From: Mucilaginibacter sp. dw_454
GTDB lineage: Bacteria; Bacteroidota; Bacteroidia; Sphingobacteriales; Sphingobacteriaceae
Reading direction: 5' to 3'
DNA: 64,000 nt
NCBI RefSeq assembly: GCF_018449775.1
Contig: NZ_JAAVVB010000002.1
Span: 310,001-374,000 of the forward strand
Under the pieces are notes generated by a model. That model was not told the origin of the DNA and did not search any database. It saw only the letters and a list, made by a program, of their open reading frames with translations. Shown here one piece after another: positions 26,102 to 35,720 of the stretch (position 1 is the stretch's first letter; each line of letters starts with the position of its first letter). The position numbers and the translations under genes were made by a program.

Positions 26102-29100
26102 TTAGTTTGAGGTTTCTTTTTGTTCCGCAGGTTTGTCGCTTGGTTGCGTTACAGGTGCTACATTTTCGTCATGTTGTTTGTCGGCAGCTTTTTTCTCTTT
26201 ATTGTCTTCTTTTTGCTTTTCCTTATATTCTTTCTGCAACTGTTTGTCTTGTCGGGATTTTTTGCGGAACAATTCTTTAAAGCGATTATACTCATACGTT
26301 AAAGAGAAGCCCACACCGGTTTCAACCACCTGGCCCTCAACCACAATAAACTCGTCTTTACGGTAAGCGCGAATCATATAGCGGCCGTCCTGCGTCAACT
26401 TATAGTTTACAGACAGGTTGCCGGCTATATCGGTAGTTTTTTGGCCCGGTTGATTTTGACCTTCCAGGTTAAAGTTGTTACCGATGGAAACGGTTAATCG
26501 ATCATTCAGGAACTGTTTAGATAAGCCCACATTCAGGTCGGTACGATTTTGCTGCGTCCCGGTAGAATAATCAGCACCCGATGTCAAGTCGAAACTTAGT
26601 TGCACGCCACCGATAAGATTGCCGGCCAGTTTGTTTAATTGATCTGATAATAAACCGCTCACACTATTGCGGATAGCACCGTTAATGCCTGTACCGCCCC
26701 CCTGGCTTTGCAATGGGTTATCGCCAATAAAGTGGCCCAGCACCAACACGCCCAATACCTGTTTGTTCATCTCGTTAGGGTCTTGGCGCACTTGCTGTAG
26801 CCTGGTGTTAACTTGAGAAATTACATCAGGCGATACGGTATAATTGTCGTTAGGTAACACAATATCAAAGCTGATATCCGGTTTAAGCAGTTGATTTTTT
26901 AGGTTAAGCAATACATTAAACGGAAGCTTTTGCTTCAACATGGTTGAGCTGGTGCTGCCGTCATCCTGCTGATTTACCAAATCGATAGGAGGGACGTTAG
27001 CCACGTAGATAGCAGTCAGGTTTACATCTGCACTGGTAGGGTCACCGGTCCAGGTAATATAACTGCCTTTTTTAAACTTGAAAGTACGTTTCACGGTGGC
27101 ATAAGCCAGGTTGTATGAGCCATCTTCGACAGTATAGGTACCGGTTAAACTTGTTTTGCCGCTTGGGTCAATGCCGCCGTTTAGCTTAGCCTCGCCTTGT
27201 AGTTGCACCACGTCGCCGTTACGCTCATCAATCACGATAGTAAATTTAGCCGCCTTGTTGATGTTGATAGTCGCATTAACATCCAGTCCGTTTAAACTGG
27301 ATTGTTTCAGCGAGTCAAGTTTTCGCGCCATCAGGATGGAGTCCATCTTCGGTGCATTCTCATTGATAACCTCGACGACACCCTTTCTGTCCTCTATACC
27401 CGGATCGGTTTGAGGCAACACAAAGGTCATGTCGGTTTTATCATTCACGGTTAAGTTCGCATCAACACGCGGCGAGTTTTGTGTACCGCGGACCTGTATT
27501 TTGGTGTCGATGTATAGCTTGCCATAAAACAGCTTGTTGTCGGCAGCAGTTGAGTTAACCGCCCTGAAGTTAGTGGCGTTAATATCAATACCGAATTTAA
27601 AATCGGTATAGGTTTTTGTATAGAGCGTACCTGTAACCACAGCTTTATTACCAGTCGAATCGACCAAAGTAAAGTCCCTGAACAGTATGCCATCTTCATT
27701 GAAGGTGATGGTTTCTTTAGGCATGGTGAAGTAAGAATTCAACATACTCACGTTAAAGCCCACCTGGTTAAAGTTGACATCGCCCCGTATTACCGGCGCA
27801 TCAGTGGTTCCAGTAATCTTCAGATCGCCGGTAATGGTACCCTTGGCATTGCGGATATTGCCAAAACTAAAGCCTTCGATACTCTTCATGTTCAGCTTCA
27901 CAATGTTCAGATCCAAATCAAATTTGCTTTCAGGGCTGGTGTAATACACGCCTTGCAGATCAACCTGGTTGCCTTTGCCGGTGATGCTCATTTTGGCAGC
28001 GTAAGCATTGTCGGTCTGGTTATTTACGTTTAGGGCGATGTTACCTACGGTATCTCCTTTAAAACTGAAATCGCTGATCTTTAAATCGGCAGTAAATTTC
28101 ATTGCTTTCTGAAAGTCGCTGATGTTGGCATCGCCATTAATCACACCGCCAACCTGCAACGAATCTTGTTGCGCCATGCGGGTTAATGTTTCGATATGGA
28201 AGTCGCGGAAGGTTACTTTTATCGGCGAGTTATATTCAGTCGAGGCGCTATTAACGCTCAATACCTGGTTACTGTTGGTCAAGCTAAAATCATGCGCCAG
28301 GATGCCTTTGCCGCCAAATTGAAGCGAGTTGTCAGCATTAACGGCCCATGGGATATAATTAAACATTACCCCGTTTTGCAGGAAGCTAAATTGGTACTCG
28401 TTAGGCATGGCGCTAAAAACGCCTGCAATTCGGTAACGTTCTTTGCGTGAAGCATCGCGCACCTGCACGCTGATGTTGAGCTTGTTGTCTTTAGCACTAC
28501 CGCTAATACTCGGGAACAGTAAATCCAGCGATGACGACATCTTCACCTCATCGACAGTTAAATTATAGTTTAAAGCGTTGTTGGCGGTGTTGATATTTAG
28601 TTTTCCGTTATTAATGATATCGGTACCATAAACAATTTTAGGCATGGTGCCGTTCACGGTAAACTCGCCGGTACTGCTGTTAAACTTGCCGGTAATATTG
28701 ATTGGGTCGAGCTGTTTCAATGTCGGCACAAACTGAGCAACCAGTGGGGTTTTCACCACGCGTAGCGCAAACGTAAATTGTTGCGGCGAGTAAGTTGGTT
28801 TGGCTTTTGGCTTAGCCGAACCCAGGCTGGTGTCAAAATATTTATTGATCATATCCTGCATGGCGTCGCCAACTTGTGTTAATTTATATTTGCCGCTCAG
28901 ACGTGCATTCAGGAATGGCGTTTTTAAGCGCAACGAGCTGCTATCTGCGTTAGCGGTCGATACTAAACTGATGGAATCAATGCGAATGCGCTGATCCGCA
29001 TTAACCACTAACAGATCATTTACTTTAACATTGGCATTCAGGTAATCGGGATCTGCGGTTGGCACATCAGCTACAATTGTACCATGAATGCGCATTGGGG

Positions 29101-31258
29101 TAGTGGTGAAATGTAGGGCCTGCAAATTCAAACTATCCAGCACCAAATTAGCTTTGATAGACGGATATTTTTTATTCATGTTAGCCCTGGCAGCCAGCTT
29201 GAAGTGAATATTAGGGTCGGCCATGCTTGATACAACGGCATAGTTGCCATTAGTAGCCGTACCTTTTAAAATCAAGTCTTTGTAATTGTAGCCTTTAACA
29301 TACGCCTGGGCTACCTTGCCATCAAACTGCAGGCTGGCCTTTTTAGGATCCAGGCTGCGGCCCTTCACATTGGCCGACATGGTCACCATGCCCACCATTT
29401 TAGGTTGCTTGGTTAATGCGCCTACATTTAAATTGGCTGCTTTGATATTGGCAAAGTAAGTGGCGTTGTTTTTATTGTTACCGTTCTTTAAAGTCGCAGT
29501 CAGATCCAACGCGCCATAGGTAGAACGTAAGTTAAGCTTAGTGTTAAAGTTGAACATGCCACCCTTAAAGGTGCCTTTCAAATTCATGCTCGCCGGCACA
29601 CTAACGCTGGACGGAATGGTGCCCGCCGGAGCTAGTTTGGCTATATCGCTGGCACTTGTAGTGAAATCGGCCAGGTTTACATCAAAGTAAGCCTTATTCA
29701 TATCAGGCAAACCTTTCAGTTTAGCCGATGCCTTGATATGGGTATTACTCAATCCACGAATTTCCAGTTCAGGGATATCCAGGTTATTTACCGCACCTTC
29801 AACCTTACCATCAATTCTGAATATTGAGTTTGATGAATGTTTAAATGGCTCCATGCTGGCCATGGTAGGCATCAAAAATAAAACATCTTTCAGGCTGATT
29901 TTAGTGCCGTCTACATTAGCATTGATATGCAACGAGCCGATATTTTTAGAAATCGCCGCTATGGATGGATAGCTAACCTGTACCTGTTTTTGAATAACAG
30001 AATTCGGTGTTTCAACCAATAGATCATTCAAATAAGCATTCTTTGGTCCGTAGAAAAATTTGGTATGAAACTTATTGATTGCCAGCCCGCTTTTGTCATT
30101 GAAAGTAAACGCGTTGATATTACCTGAAATGGTATCGGGGTTATAAGAAATATTCTCCGCATCGGCGTTCAGGGCGCGAATGTGCATGTGACCAAAATCA
30201 AGCCCCTTAGCAATAGGTTTCTGTGCGTCGTTATCAAACTGAATATCGTCATTAGCAAAAACGATCTTGCCCAAAGTAGCCGACCAACCCTTCCCGCTTT
30301 GCGGATTGGCGGCGATGGTGTCCAGTTTCTTAATGGCTTTCACCACTGCTTTAGTAACCGTTTTTGGTTTAGCTAAAGTAAGCTTTGCTTTGGTGTCGCT
30401 TAATTCAATGCTTTTGATACCAACCCTTTGATTTTTGAGGTCGATCTTGTCCATCTCCACCAAAAATTTATCCAGATTTACATTAGCCGCCATTTCGCCG
30501 CTGCGATAAACCACATTGATCTTGGATACATCAATTGTACCAAGGCTCAAATCCATGTTTAATGGCTTAACAGCGGTGTCTACCTTGGCAGCTTGTGCAA
30601 TCGACGAACCTATTGGTGTTTGGATGATCTGTGCCTGTACACCTGATAGATTGATCTTTGGGATAGTAAATTTCATCTTATCCAGATCAAAATACTTAAT
30701 GCGGGTATCAAAATGGCCGAGGATAAACTTGACATCGTTACCCGTAGTCAAATCTTTATATTTGATGTTGATACGATCCAAAATGATCTTATCCATCGAG
30801 AATTTCATGGTCGACGTAGTGTCGGCAGGCTTAACTTCTTTTTTCTGTTCGCCGGCAAACGCTTTAAAAATATAGTCGAAGTTGAAAACGCTGTCTTTGC
30901 CGCGGTAGATATTAGCGGTAATGCCTTGCAGGTTAATCTCGTTGATCTCCACCTTATGGTGCAATAGCTGCAACATGCTGATATCTACTTTCAGCTTATC
31001 GCCGGCTATGAGTGTGTCTTTGTGTTGATCTTCAAAATAAACATCGCCTAAAACAAGCAGTTTGGGCAGGCCCAGGCTGATGTGGCCTATCTTAACTTTG
31101 GTATGGATTTTATTTTGCAAAAAACTTACCGCCTTGTCTTTCGCGAAGTTTTGCACGGCAGGTACCTGTATCAAAATAACTACAAGCAGCACCAGAAAGG
31201 TAACACTTGCAATTATCCAAAGAATAGTTTTTAGAGCTATACGTCCAAATCGTCCCAA
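26102..31258 (-). CDS. tamB: Translocation and assembly module TamB (DUF490/AsmA-like)
   Basis: A 1718-residue periplasm-spanning protein. One N-terminal membrane anchor (about residues 8-30, LKTILWIIASVTFLVLLVVI) is followed by over 1,500 residues of repetitive beta-strand sequence, as in the lipid-conducting beta-taco proteins, and a TamB C-terminal domain (about 1200-1640, with LDVNATININKAAKFTIVID and GVQLSFDLTSGADYS). The last 50 residues are lysine/glutamate-rich and probably disordered. TamB-like proteins bridge inner and outer membranes; roles in phospholipid transport and outer-membrane protein assembly are both reported. It is first in a leftward operon with tamL and divergent from dnaE. 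Confidence 0.93.
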   Translation of the reverse strand: MGRFGRIALKTILWIIASVTFLVLLVVILIQVPAVQNFAKDKAVSFLQNKIHTKVKIGHISLGLPKLLVLGDVYFEDQHKDTLIAGDKLKVDISMLQLLHHKVEINEINLQGITANIYRGKDSVFNFDYIFKAFAGEQKKEVKPADTTSTMKFSMDKIILDRINIKYKDLTTGNDVKFILGHFDTRIKYFDLDKMKFTIPKINLSGVQAQIIQTPIGSSIAQAAKVDTAVKPLNMDLSLGTIDVSKINVVYRSGEMAANVNLDKFLVEMDKIDLKNQRVGIKSIELSDTKAKLTLAKPKTVTKAVVKAIKKLDTIAANPQSGKGWSATLGKIVFANDDIQFDNDAQKPIAKGLDFGHMHIRALNADAENISYNPDTISGNINAFTFNDKSGLAINKFHTKFFYGPKNAYLNDLLVETPNSVIQKQVQVSYPSIAAISKNIGSLHINANVDGTKISLKDVLFLMPTMASMEPFKHSSNSIFRIDGKVEGAVNNLDIPELEIRGLSNTHIKASAKLKGLPDMNKAYFDVNLADFTTSASDIAKLAPAGTIPSSVSVPASMNLKGTFKGGMFNFNTKLNLRSTYGALDLTATLKNGNNKNNATYFANIKAANLNVGALTKQPKMVGMVTMSANVKGRSLDPKKASLQFDGKVAQAYVKGYNYKDLILKGTATNGNYAVVSSMADPNIHFKLAARANMNKKYPSIKANLVLDSLNLQALHFTTTPMRIHGTIVADVPTADPDYLNANVKVNDLLVVNADQRIRIDSISLVSTANADSSSLRLKTPFLNARLSGKYKLTQVGDAMQDMINKYFDTSLGSAKPKAKPTYSPQQFTFALRVVKTPLVAQFVPTLKQLDPINITGKFNSSTGEFTVNGTMPKIVYGTDIINNGKLNINTANNALNYNLTVDEVKMSSSLDLLFPSISGSAKDNKLNISVQVRDASRKERYRIAGVFSAMPNEYQFSFLQNGVMFNYIPWAVNADNSLQFGGKGILAHDFSLTNSNQVLSVNSASTEYNSPIKVTFRDFHIETLTRMAQQDSLQVGGVINGDANISDFQKAMKFTADLKISDFSFKGDTVGNIALNVNNQTDNAYAAKMSITGKGNQVDLQGVYYTSPESKFDLDLNIVKLNMKSIEGFSFGNIRNAKGTITGDLKITGTTDAPVIRGDVNFNQVGFNVSMLNSYFTMPKETITFNEDGILFRDFTLVDSTGNKAVVTGTLYTKTYTDFKFGIDINATNFRAVNSTAADNKLFYGKLYIDTKIQVRGTQNSPRVDANLTVNDKTDMTFVLPQTDPGIEDRKGVVEVINENAPKMDSILMARKLDSLKQSSLNGLDVNATININKAAKFTIVIDERNGDVVQLQGEAKLNGGIDPSGKTSLTGTYTVEDGSYNLAYATVKRTFKFKKGSYITWTGDPTSADVNLTAIYVANVPPIDLVNQQDDGSTSSTMLKQKLPFNVLLNLKNQLLKPDISFDIVLPNDNYTVSPDVISQVNTRLQQVRQDPNEMNKQVLGVLVLGHFIGDNPLQSQGGGTGINGAIRNSVSGLLSDQLNKLAGNLIGGVQLSFDLTSGADYSTGTQQNRTDLNVGLSKQFLNDRLTVSIGNNFNLEGQNQPGQKTTDIAGNLSVNYKLTQDGRYMIRAYRKDEFIVVEGQVVETGVGFSLTYEYNRFKELFRKKSRQDKQLQKEYKEKQKEDNKEKKAADKQHDENVAPVTQPSDKPAEQKETSN

Positions 31259-31318
31259 TTTTATATAATTTTCAAAGGTTAAACGGTGATGTGTCTTACT
31301 TACACAAATAGCGTGCTA

Positions 31319-31398
31319 TTTAGAGGCAAGACCCAAGAACCAGGAGTCAAGATAATAGCCAATCTTTCTTGACTCTTGATTCTCGACTCTTGATTCTA
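31319..31398. repeat. Short-word tract with inverted arms (AGTCAAGA / TCTTGACT)
   Basis: Between tamB and dnaE, GGAGTCAAGATAATAG is followed by TTCTTGACTCTTGATTCTCG and further ACTCTTGATTCT units, so direct and inverted copies of one word alternate. The word matches the tract upstream of guaD. Confidence 0.65.
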
Positions 31399-31435
31399 TT
31401 TTTTCAACAACCCGAAACGCCAAGTTGTTTTTTAG

Positions 31436-31443
31436 TAAATTTG
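31436..31443 (+). promoter_or_regulatory. Putative -7 box of dnaE
   Basis: TAAATTTG fits TAnnTTTG and lies 32 nt before the chosen dnaE start. No good -33 TTG at 19-21 nt. Confidence 0.45.
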
Positions 31444-31475
31444 TATTCGTACAAAAAATAGAGATAGAACAGACG

Positions 31476-34400
31476 ATGCCCGATTTTTCGCACTTACACG
31501 TACATACCCAGTTTTCATTACTTGATGGTGCTGCTGATATATCCAAGCTATATAAAAAGGCAGCAGCAGATGGCATGAAGGCTTTGGCTATTACCGACCA
31601 CGGTAATATGTTTGGTGTGTTTAAGTTTGTGGCAGAGGCAGGTAAGCATAATGTTAAACCTATTGTAGGCTGTGAGTTTTATGTGGTTGAAGATAGGCAC
31701 AAAAAGCAGTTCACCAAAGAAAAGAAAGACATACGCCGCCACCAGCTGTTTCTTGCTAAAAATCCCGAAGGTTATAAAAACCTGGTTAAGCTGTGTTCTT
31801 ACGGTTACATGGAGGGTTTGTATAGCAAATGGCCGAGGATTGACAAGGAGTTGATATTAAAGTACCACAAAGGGTTGATTGCAACCACTTGCTGTATTGG
31901 TGCATCTGTACCGCAAACTATCTTAAAAGGGACGCCCGAAGAAGCTGAAAACGAATTTAAATGGTGGTTAGATTTGTTTGGTGAGGATTACTACATCGAG
32001 CTGCAACGCCACGAAATCCCCGAGCAGGAAATCATCAATAATGTATTATTAAAATACGCTAAGAAATATAATGTAAAGGTTATCTGTTCTAACGATTCAC
32101 ACTACGTGGATCAGCAGGACTCAAACGCGCACGATATTTTGCTGTGTGTAAACACCGGCGATATGCAAAGCACGCCAATAGCTACCGACGAAGAAGGTGG
32201 TAAAGGCTATCGCTTTGGTTTCCCGAATGACCAGTTTTATTTTAAGACCCAGGCAGAAATGGGCAAGCTGTTTCATGACCTGCCTGAATCATTAGATAAC
32301 ACCAACGAGATTGTAGACAAGGTAGAAGTTTTGAAATTGAAGCGCGACATCCTGCTGCCCAATTTCGTTATCCCGGACGAGTTTAAGATTCACAGCGAAC
32401 TTACACCTGATTATGACACACTGAATCAGTGGGAATACCTGAAGCACTTAACTTTTGAAGGGGCACGTCAGCGTTACAGCGATTTAACTGCCGAAATTGA
32501 AGAACGGATCAACTTCGAGCTGTTTACCATCCGTACTATGGGTTTTGCGGGATACTTTTTGATCGTTGCCGATTTCATTAAAGCCGGGCGCGACATGGGC
32601 GTATTCATTGGTCCGGGACGTGGTTCGGCGGCGGGTTCGGTAGTAGCATATTGTATTAGCATCACCAATATCGACCCTATAAAATATAACCTGCTGTTCG
32701 AGAGGTTCCTGAACCCCGATCGTAAGTCGATGCCCGATATTGATACGGATTTTGACGATGCCGGCCGCCAGAAAGTTATTGATTACGTGGTTGATAAATA
32801 CGGCAAGAACCAGGTAGCACAGATTATTACTTACGGCTCTATGGCTGCCCGTACCAGTATCCAGGACGTGGGCCGTGTGCTGGATATGCCGTTGTCTGAC
32901 GTTACAGCTATCAAGAAACTGGTACCCGACACGCTGGGCATTAACTTGCGCCAGGCGATTGAGCAGGTGCCGGAGCTGGATGCTATCTATAAATCGAACG
33001 ATCTAAAAGGTATCGTACTTCGCGAGGCTGAAAAACTGGAAGGCTCTGTACGTAATACCGGCGTACACGCAGCGGGTATTATTATTGCACCTTATGATTT
33101 AACGGATATAGTACCCGTTGCTACAGCTAAAGATTCTGACCTGTTAGTTACGCAATATGACGGCCGTGTAATTGAAGATGCAGGCGTAATTAAGATGGAC
33201 TTTTTGGGCTTAAAAACGCTGACCATTTTAAAAGATGCGCTGCGACTGATCAAGTTGAATCATGGTGTTGAAATAGATATAGATTACATCCCACTGGATG
33301 ACCAGGAGACTTTTGAGCTTTACCAACGTGGCGATACCAACGGTACTTTCCAGTTTGAAAGTGACGGCATGCAAATGTACCTGCGCGATCTGAAACCCGA
33401 TAAGTTTGAGGATTTAATAGCCATGAACGCGCTTTATCGACCGGGACCAATAGAGTACATTCCCAACTTTATTAACCGTAAACATGGCCGCGAACCGATA
33501 ACCTTCGACGTGCCGGATATGGAGGAATACCTGGGCGAAACCTACGGTATTACCGTGTACCAGGAGCAGGTGATGCTTTTGTCGCAAAAACTGGCCGGCT
33601 TTAGTAAAGGCGACGCCGACGTGTTGCGGAAGGCCATGGGTAAGAAACAAATTGAGGTACTGAACAAAATGGAGGCTCAGTTTATGGACGGCGCCATTGC
33701 CAAAGGTCACCCCAAAGATAAACTCACCAAAATATGGAACGACTGGAAAGCATTTGCCCAGTACGCGTTCAATAAATCGCACTCCACCTGTTATGCTTTT
33801 GTGGCTTACCAAACGGCCTACCTAAAAGCCCACTACCCAGCCGAGTATATGGCAGCGGTTTTAAATAACCAGAATAACATGGAGAAGATCACCTTCTTTA
33901 TGGAAGAGTGCCGCCGCATGGGTTTGGAGGTTTTGGGTCCGGATATTAACGAAAGTTATATGGCGTTTACGCCTAATAAACAAGGCGTTATTCGCTTTGG
34001 TTTGACAGGCGTTAAGGGTGTGGGTGAAAAAGCGGTTGAAAGCATTATTGAAGAACGCATTGAGCGCGGCCCTTACAAAACAGTTTATGATTTTGCACAA
34101 AGATCGAATACGCGCAACGTTAACCGTAAAGCTTATGAAAATTTGGTTTATGGTGGCGCTTTCGATAGTTTCGGCTTAAACCGCTCGCAATTCTTTGCCA
34201 AATCTGAAACCGTACAGATGACGGGCATAGAGCGTTTAACTAAATACGCTAACGATTATCAGAATACGCAGAATAGCTCACAGTCATCCTTGTTTGGTGG
34301 TTCGGTAGCATCTTATATACCGGAACCGGCTATGCCCGAGGCTGAAGAGTGGGCGCTGATAGAAAAGTTAAAATACGAAAAAGAGGTCATTGGTATTTAC

Positions 34401-35060
34401 CTGACCGGTCACCCATTAGATAATTACAAACTGGAACTTGAGCGTTATTGCAACACTGATATCAAGGACCTGAAGAACATGCAGAAAGCGCGTTCGGGCG
34501 AGGGTGGCGAAGAAGTAATGGCGGCCTTTGCACAATTGCGCAAGCGTGGCGAGGTTGCCATAGGCGGCCTGGTAGGTAACGCCCAGCATAAAATGACCAA
34601 GACCGGCAAGCCTTTCGGTACCTTTGTTTTGGAGGACTATAATGAGTCGTACGAGTTTGCTTTGTTTGGCGATGACTATATCAAACACAAGGCTCTGATG
34701 GTTAATGGCTATTTCCTGCACATTAAAGGTAATATCGAAGAGAAATTTCGCCAGAAAGATAACTGGGATTTGCGGATCAGTACTGTGGCTCTGTTAACAG
34801 AGATGCGCGATAAACTGACTAAGTCGATCACCGTTAACCTGGATTTGAATGCTTTGAATGATGATCTGCTAACCGGTATCCAGGAAATCGTCGAAATGAA
34901 TGCTCAAAAATACCCTATGCGTAACTGTACGCTCCGTTTCCGAATAAGCGGCGAAGGTATGCATGTAGAAATGCCTTCAAAAGCGTACAAGGTTAACCCA
35001 AGTGATGATTTGATGGCTGATATTTTTAATTTGACGAATGCGCAGCCGGTGCTGAATTGA
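31476..35060 (+). CDS. dnaE: DNA polymerase III subunit alpha
   Basis: The replicative polymerase catalytic subunit, 1194 residues when started at ATG 31476 (MPDFSHLHVHTQFSLLDG). The upstream extension in frame lies in the promoter region. Domains in order: PHP domain (HLHVHTQFSLLDG, ITDHGNMFG), palm and fingers with GPGRGSAAGSVVAY and the catalytic-aspartate motif PDIDTDFDD, then FNKSHSTCYAFVAYQTAYLK, a helix-hairpin-helix region (FGLTGVKGVG), and an OB-fold (GEVAIGGLVGNAQHKMTKTG) near residue 1030. The form is DnaE1 rather than PolC. It is apparently monocistronic. Confidence 0.96.
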   Translation: MPDFSHLHVHTQFSLLDGAADISKLYKKAAADGMKALAITDHGNMFGVFKFVAEAGKHNVKPIVGCEFYVVEDRHKKQFTKEKKDIRRHQLFLAKNPEGYKNLVKLCSYGYMEGLYSKWPRIDKELILKYHKGLIATTCCIGASVPQTILKGTPEEAENEFKWWLDLFGEDYYIELQRHEIPEQEIINNVLLKYAKKYNVKVICSNDSHYVDQQDSNAHDILLCVNTGDMQSTPIATDEEGGKGYRFGFPNDQFYFKTQAEMGKLFHDLPESLDNTNEIVDKVEVLKLKRDILLPNFVIPDEFKIHSELTPDYDTLNQWEYLKHLTFEGARQRYSDLTAEIEERINFELFTIRTMGFAGYFLIVADFIKAGRDMGVFIGPGRGSAAGSVVAYCISITNIDPIKYNLLFERFLNPDRKSMPDIDTDFDDAGRQKVIDYVVDKYGKNQVAQIITYGSMAARTSIQDVGRVLDMPLSDVTAIKKLVPDTLGINLRQAIEQVPELDAIYKSNDLKGIVLREAEKLEGSVRNTGVHAAGIIIAPYDLTDIVPVATAKDSDLLVTQYDGRVIEDAGVIKMDFLGLKTLTILKDALRLIKLNHGVEIDIDYIPLDDQETFELYQRGDTNGTFQFESDGMQMYLRDLKPDKFEDLIAMNALYRPGPIEYIPNFINRKHGREPITFDVPDMEEYLGETYGITVYQEQVMLLSQKLAGFSKGDADVLRKAMGKKQIEVLNKMEAQFMDGAIAKGHPKDKLTKIWNDWKAFAQYAFNKSHSTCYAFVAYQTAYLKAHYPAEYMAAVLNNQNNMEKITFFMEECRRMGLEVLGPDINESYMAFTPNKQGVIRFGLTGVKGVGEKAVESIIEERIERGPYKTVYDFAQRSNTRNVNRKAYENLVYGGAFDSFGLNRSQFFAKSETVQMTGIERLTKYANDYQNTQNSSQSSLFGGSVASYIPEPAMPEAEEWALIEKLKYEKEVIGIYLTGHPLDNYKLELERYCNTDIKDLKNMQKARSGEGGEEVMAAFAQLRKRGEVAIGGLVGNAQHKMTKTGKPFGTFVLEDYNESYEFALFGDDYIKHKALMVNGYFLHIKGNIEEKFRQKDNWDLRISTVALLTEMRDKLTKSITVNLDLNALNDDLLTGIQEIVEMNAQKYPMRNCTLRFRISGEGMHVEMPSKAYKVNPSDDLMADIFNLTNAQPVLN

Positions 35061-35071
35061 TTTAATTTACT

Positions 35072-35162
35072 TGTCATCTCGAGCTATAGCGAGAGATCTA
35101 TACACACGCTAAGTAGCTCGGAATAGCTCGTGTATAGATTTCTCCCTTTGGTCGAAATGACA
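35072..35162. repeat. Palindromic repeat, family B (TGTCATCTCGAG ... GAAATGACA type)
   Basis: TGTCATCTCGAGC at the left and GGTCGAAATGACA at the right enclose AGATCTATACACACG and CGTGTATAGATTTC arms. Copies are at 43210-43304 and 61346-61438. It lies downstream of dnaE. Confidence 0.8.
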
Positions 35163-35251
35163 AAATAGGTGAGTGTTTTAGCCACTTCATCACCAAAGTG
35201 TATAAATGGCCTATTGTTAGTAATTTCTTTGTCAGAATGTCAGGTAAGCAG

Positions 35252-35283
35252 TTGTGGCAAGCCTTTTGAATAGTCTATATTTG
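35252..35283 (+). promoter_or_regulatory. trxA promoter (TTG-N21-TATATTTG)
   Basis: TTG at 35252-35254 and TATATTTG at 35276-35283, with 21 nt between, match the Bacteroidota consensus. The trxA ATG follows after 27 nt. Confidence 0.72.
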
Positions 35284-35310
35284 TAACACAAATTTTTAAT
35301 TTAAAAAATC

Positions 35311-35631
35311 ATGGCTTTAGAAATAACAGACGCAAACTTTGAGGAGCTTGTGCTAAAATCAGATAAACCGGTATTAGTTGACTTTTGGGCAGAATGGTGT
35401 GGCCCTTGTCGTATGGTTGGTCCGGTAGTTGAAGAAATATCGAAAGAATACGCAGATACAGCAGTTGTAGGTAAAGTTAACGTTGATAACAACCCGGGTA
35501 TCTCTGTAAAATATGGTATCCGCAACATCCCCGCCTTATTGTACTTCAAAAACGGCGAGATCGTTGATAAACAAATTGGCGCCGTTCCAAAATCTGTATT
35601 AGCAGGTAAATTAGATAAGCAATTAGCTTAA
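35311..35631 (+). CDS. trxA: Thioredoxin
   Basis: A 106-residue cytoplasmic thioredoxin that reduces protein disulfides using electrons from thioredoxin reductase. The active-site WCGPC is at residues 29-33 (redox cysteines C30 and C33) in VDFWAEWCGPC, and the cis-proline lies in RNIPALLYF. Length is canonical. The gene has a well-spaced promoter and a strong intrinsic terminator, so it is monocistronic. Confidence 0.97.
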   Translation: MALEITDANFEELVLKSDKPVLVDFWAEWCGPCRMVGPVVEEISKEYADTAVVGKVNVDNNPGISVKYGIRNIPALLYFKNGEIVDKQIGAVPKSVLAGKLDKQLA

Positions 35632-35650
35632 TCTTTATATATTAAAGTAT

Positions 35651-35684
35651 AAAAAAGCGTTACAAGTATTGTGACGCTTTTTTT
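35651..35684 (+). terminator. Intrinsic terminator of trxA
   Basis: AAAAAAGCGTTACA pairs with TGTGACGCTTTTTT, followed by further T. It begins 20 nt after the trxA stop. Confidence 0.88.
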
Positions 35685-35720
35685 ATGCAATTTAGGCGGG
35701 TATAACTACATTAGTTTATT

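Noticed and set aside
33414..33812. A 132-residue minus-strand ORF inside dnaE
   Set aside because: Antisense shadow of conserved dnaE sequence with no motif or start context of its own.
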